This document shows, in pieces, positions 63,107 through 64,000 of a DNA stretch of 64,000 nucleotides. Under the pieces are notes generated by a model. That model worked only from the letters and a program-made list of their open reading frames with translations, was not told the origin of the DNA and made no database searches. The stretch lies in the NCBI GenBank assembly GCA_025765615.1, contig JAIVFJ010000246.1:25965-89964 (forward strand), in the 5' to 3' direction. Within the stretch, counting starts at the first letter, position 1; each line of letters starts with the position of its first letter. The translations under genes were made by a program, and so were the position numbers. The stretch is from Zopfochytrium polystomum. Its lineage: Eukaryota > Chytridiomycota > Chytridiomycetes > Chytridiales > Chytridiaceae.

Positions 63107-63477
63107 GGTTTCGGAAATACCACTCTTCTTTTCACTCTCGGGCCGACCGGCATAAAAAATTCCACAAGTAACTCAACTTGAGAGATCCATCAGCAGGCAT
63201 AGAATCGACACGTCCTGTCGCCAATGACCACGCTCTGCTGATTTCGCCGCGGTAGCTCGCCACTTGTAAGTGTAAACGGTAGGGGTTGGCGCCGGGTTTA
63301 TTCACCGGCGACGTGCGAGTGCGTGCGTGCGAAGTTGCGGACGGGGTTGAATTGTGTTCCAAGATCTTGTTGTGGTCTAAGTGGTTGTAACATGTTCTCA
63401 TTTTATTCAGTGATGAGTGAGGAAAAGGACCTTTCTGTTGCAACGAGCCTTGTTGCCAAAATCGTTGAAAAAGTTGC
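63107..63477. other. Spacer
   Basis: No feature recognised; lies between the WW-repeat fragment and the partial gene at the right edge. Confidence 0.4.
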
Positions 63478-64000
63478 TCATCTTCGCGCTTCCACCGCCC
63501 GGCCATTTGCTTCAGACCACCATCGCCACACAGAGAAAGAGGACCAAGACTCATAGGGCTCGCTCTTCGTTTTGACAACATGCTGCTCGAACTCAAGTAG
63601 TGCATCCATCCCTCTCAGCAGCATCCACTCCAGGAACGGCACGTTCTTCGCAGCAGCCGCCTGGTTGAGAGCCGTCTTGTTAGCGTCCAGCACGGCGCCG
63701 CGTGCCGCCCACCACTCGACAGCATTCAAGACGTCTTCGTCGTAGCAGAAGCCACAGCGCGACGCCGCGGCGACTGTCAGCAAATCGAGTTGTGGCCACT
63801 CGCCGTAGGGGACGCCGCAACGGTCTGCACCAGCAAGACTCTGCTTTTCCACGAGCCATTCCAGCAAATTGAGATTGCACACATTTTTGATAATAAATCG
63901 TTTAATGTCAGGGCCACCGTCATAAAAGAGTTGGAACTTGTTCCGTTTCCACCAGTCAAAGGCTTTGCTGGACCTGCTGGCATCGACAATAGGGCAGGTA
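63478..64000 (-). CDS. WW-type repeat protein, 5' end beyond window
   Basis: The reading frame is open from the right edge to a stop at 63478-63480. Units such as AFDWWKRNKFQLFYD, LLEWLVEKQSLAG, AVEWWAARGAVLDANK and FLEWMLLRGMDALLE match the WW-type ankyrin-like pattern. The C-terminus is WWSEANGRAVEARR. The start lies outside the window, so only about 173 residues are seen. Confidence 0.75.
   Translation of the reverse strand, partial: TCPIVDASRSSKAFDWWKRNKFQLFYDGGPDIKRFIIKNVCNLNLLEWLVEKQSLAGADRCGVPYGEWPQLDLLTVAAASRCGFCYDEDVLNAVEWWAARGAVLDANKTALNQAAAAKNVPFLEWMLLRGMDALLEFEQHVVKTKSEPYESWSSFSVWRWWSEANGRAVEARR

Overview
The window is eukaryotic nuclear DNA, most likely from a zoosporic (chytrid-type) fungus. 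The genes carry short spliceosomal introns of roughly 60-170 nt (one of about 490 nt), with GT..AG ends. Gene islands are very GC-rich with strong codon bias, and AT-richer transposon-filled zones lie between them. Several proteins carry ankyrin-like repeats built on a 'WWK-SGL-LKY' core, which I associate with gene families expanded in Chytridiomycota. That taxonomic call is inference; no rRNA or other marker is present.

Layout from left to right. 1-1088 is a complete non-autonomous hAT-type DNA transposon. 2211-5358 is a nine-exon long-chain acyl-CoA synthetase gene. 6.3-7.3 kb holds a degenerate repeat family with remnant coding potential, which recurs at 20.1-20.8 kb. 7.7-8.2 kb is a dead Tc1-like transposase. 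8890-10015 (minus) encodes a GCN2-regulator of the IMPACT/YIH1 type, and 10401-14570 (minus) a ten-exon GRIP-domain golgin. 15.4-20.1 kb is a transposon graveyard with nested solo LTRs and tRNA-like elements. 21830-24529 (minus) encodes a DEDDy 3'-5' exonuclease. 27713-28511 (minus) encodes a small polyQ protein with a cysteine-rich tail. 29.9-31.4 kb holds Gypsy remnants and a large LTR. 31831-33162 encodes a WW-type repeat protein, and a young Gypsy chromovirus (33188-37167) sits 25 bp after its stop codon.

37.9-48.5 kb contains three diverged paralogues of a single-pass membrane protein family that I do not recognise. They share a cytosolic 'NALPYVAERR' motif, one transmembrane helix, a Ser/Thr/Pro stalk and a six-cysteine ricin-B-like ectodomain, and they form the most novel locus here. 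49713-51176 (minus) encodes a secreted FAD-dependent oxidoreductase. 51.9-57.6 kb is a second transposon zone, including the 3' end of a Ty1/Copia element that identifies the dispersed ~400 bp LTR family. 58-64 kb is a cluster of ankyrin/WW-repeat genes and pseudogenes.

The chromovirus is unusual. Its LTRs hold a perfect seven-pentamer heat-shock-element array. Its leader holds an 11-nt primer site complementary to its own predicted RNA 5' end (Tf1-like self-priming). It also lacks reverse transcriptase and RNase H while keeping gag, protease, integrase and chromodomain. Apart from the membrane-protein cluster and the ankyrin cluster, the genes appear to be independent housekeeping or accessory loci rather than one pathway.
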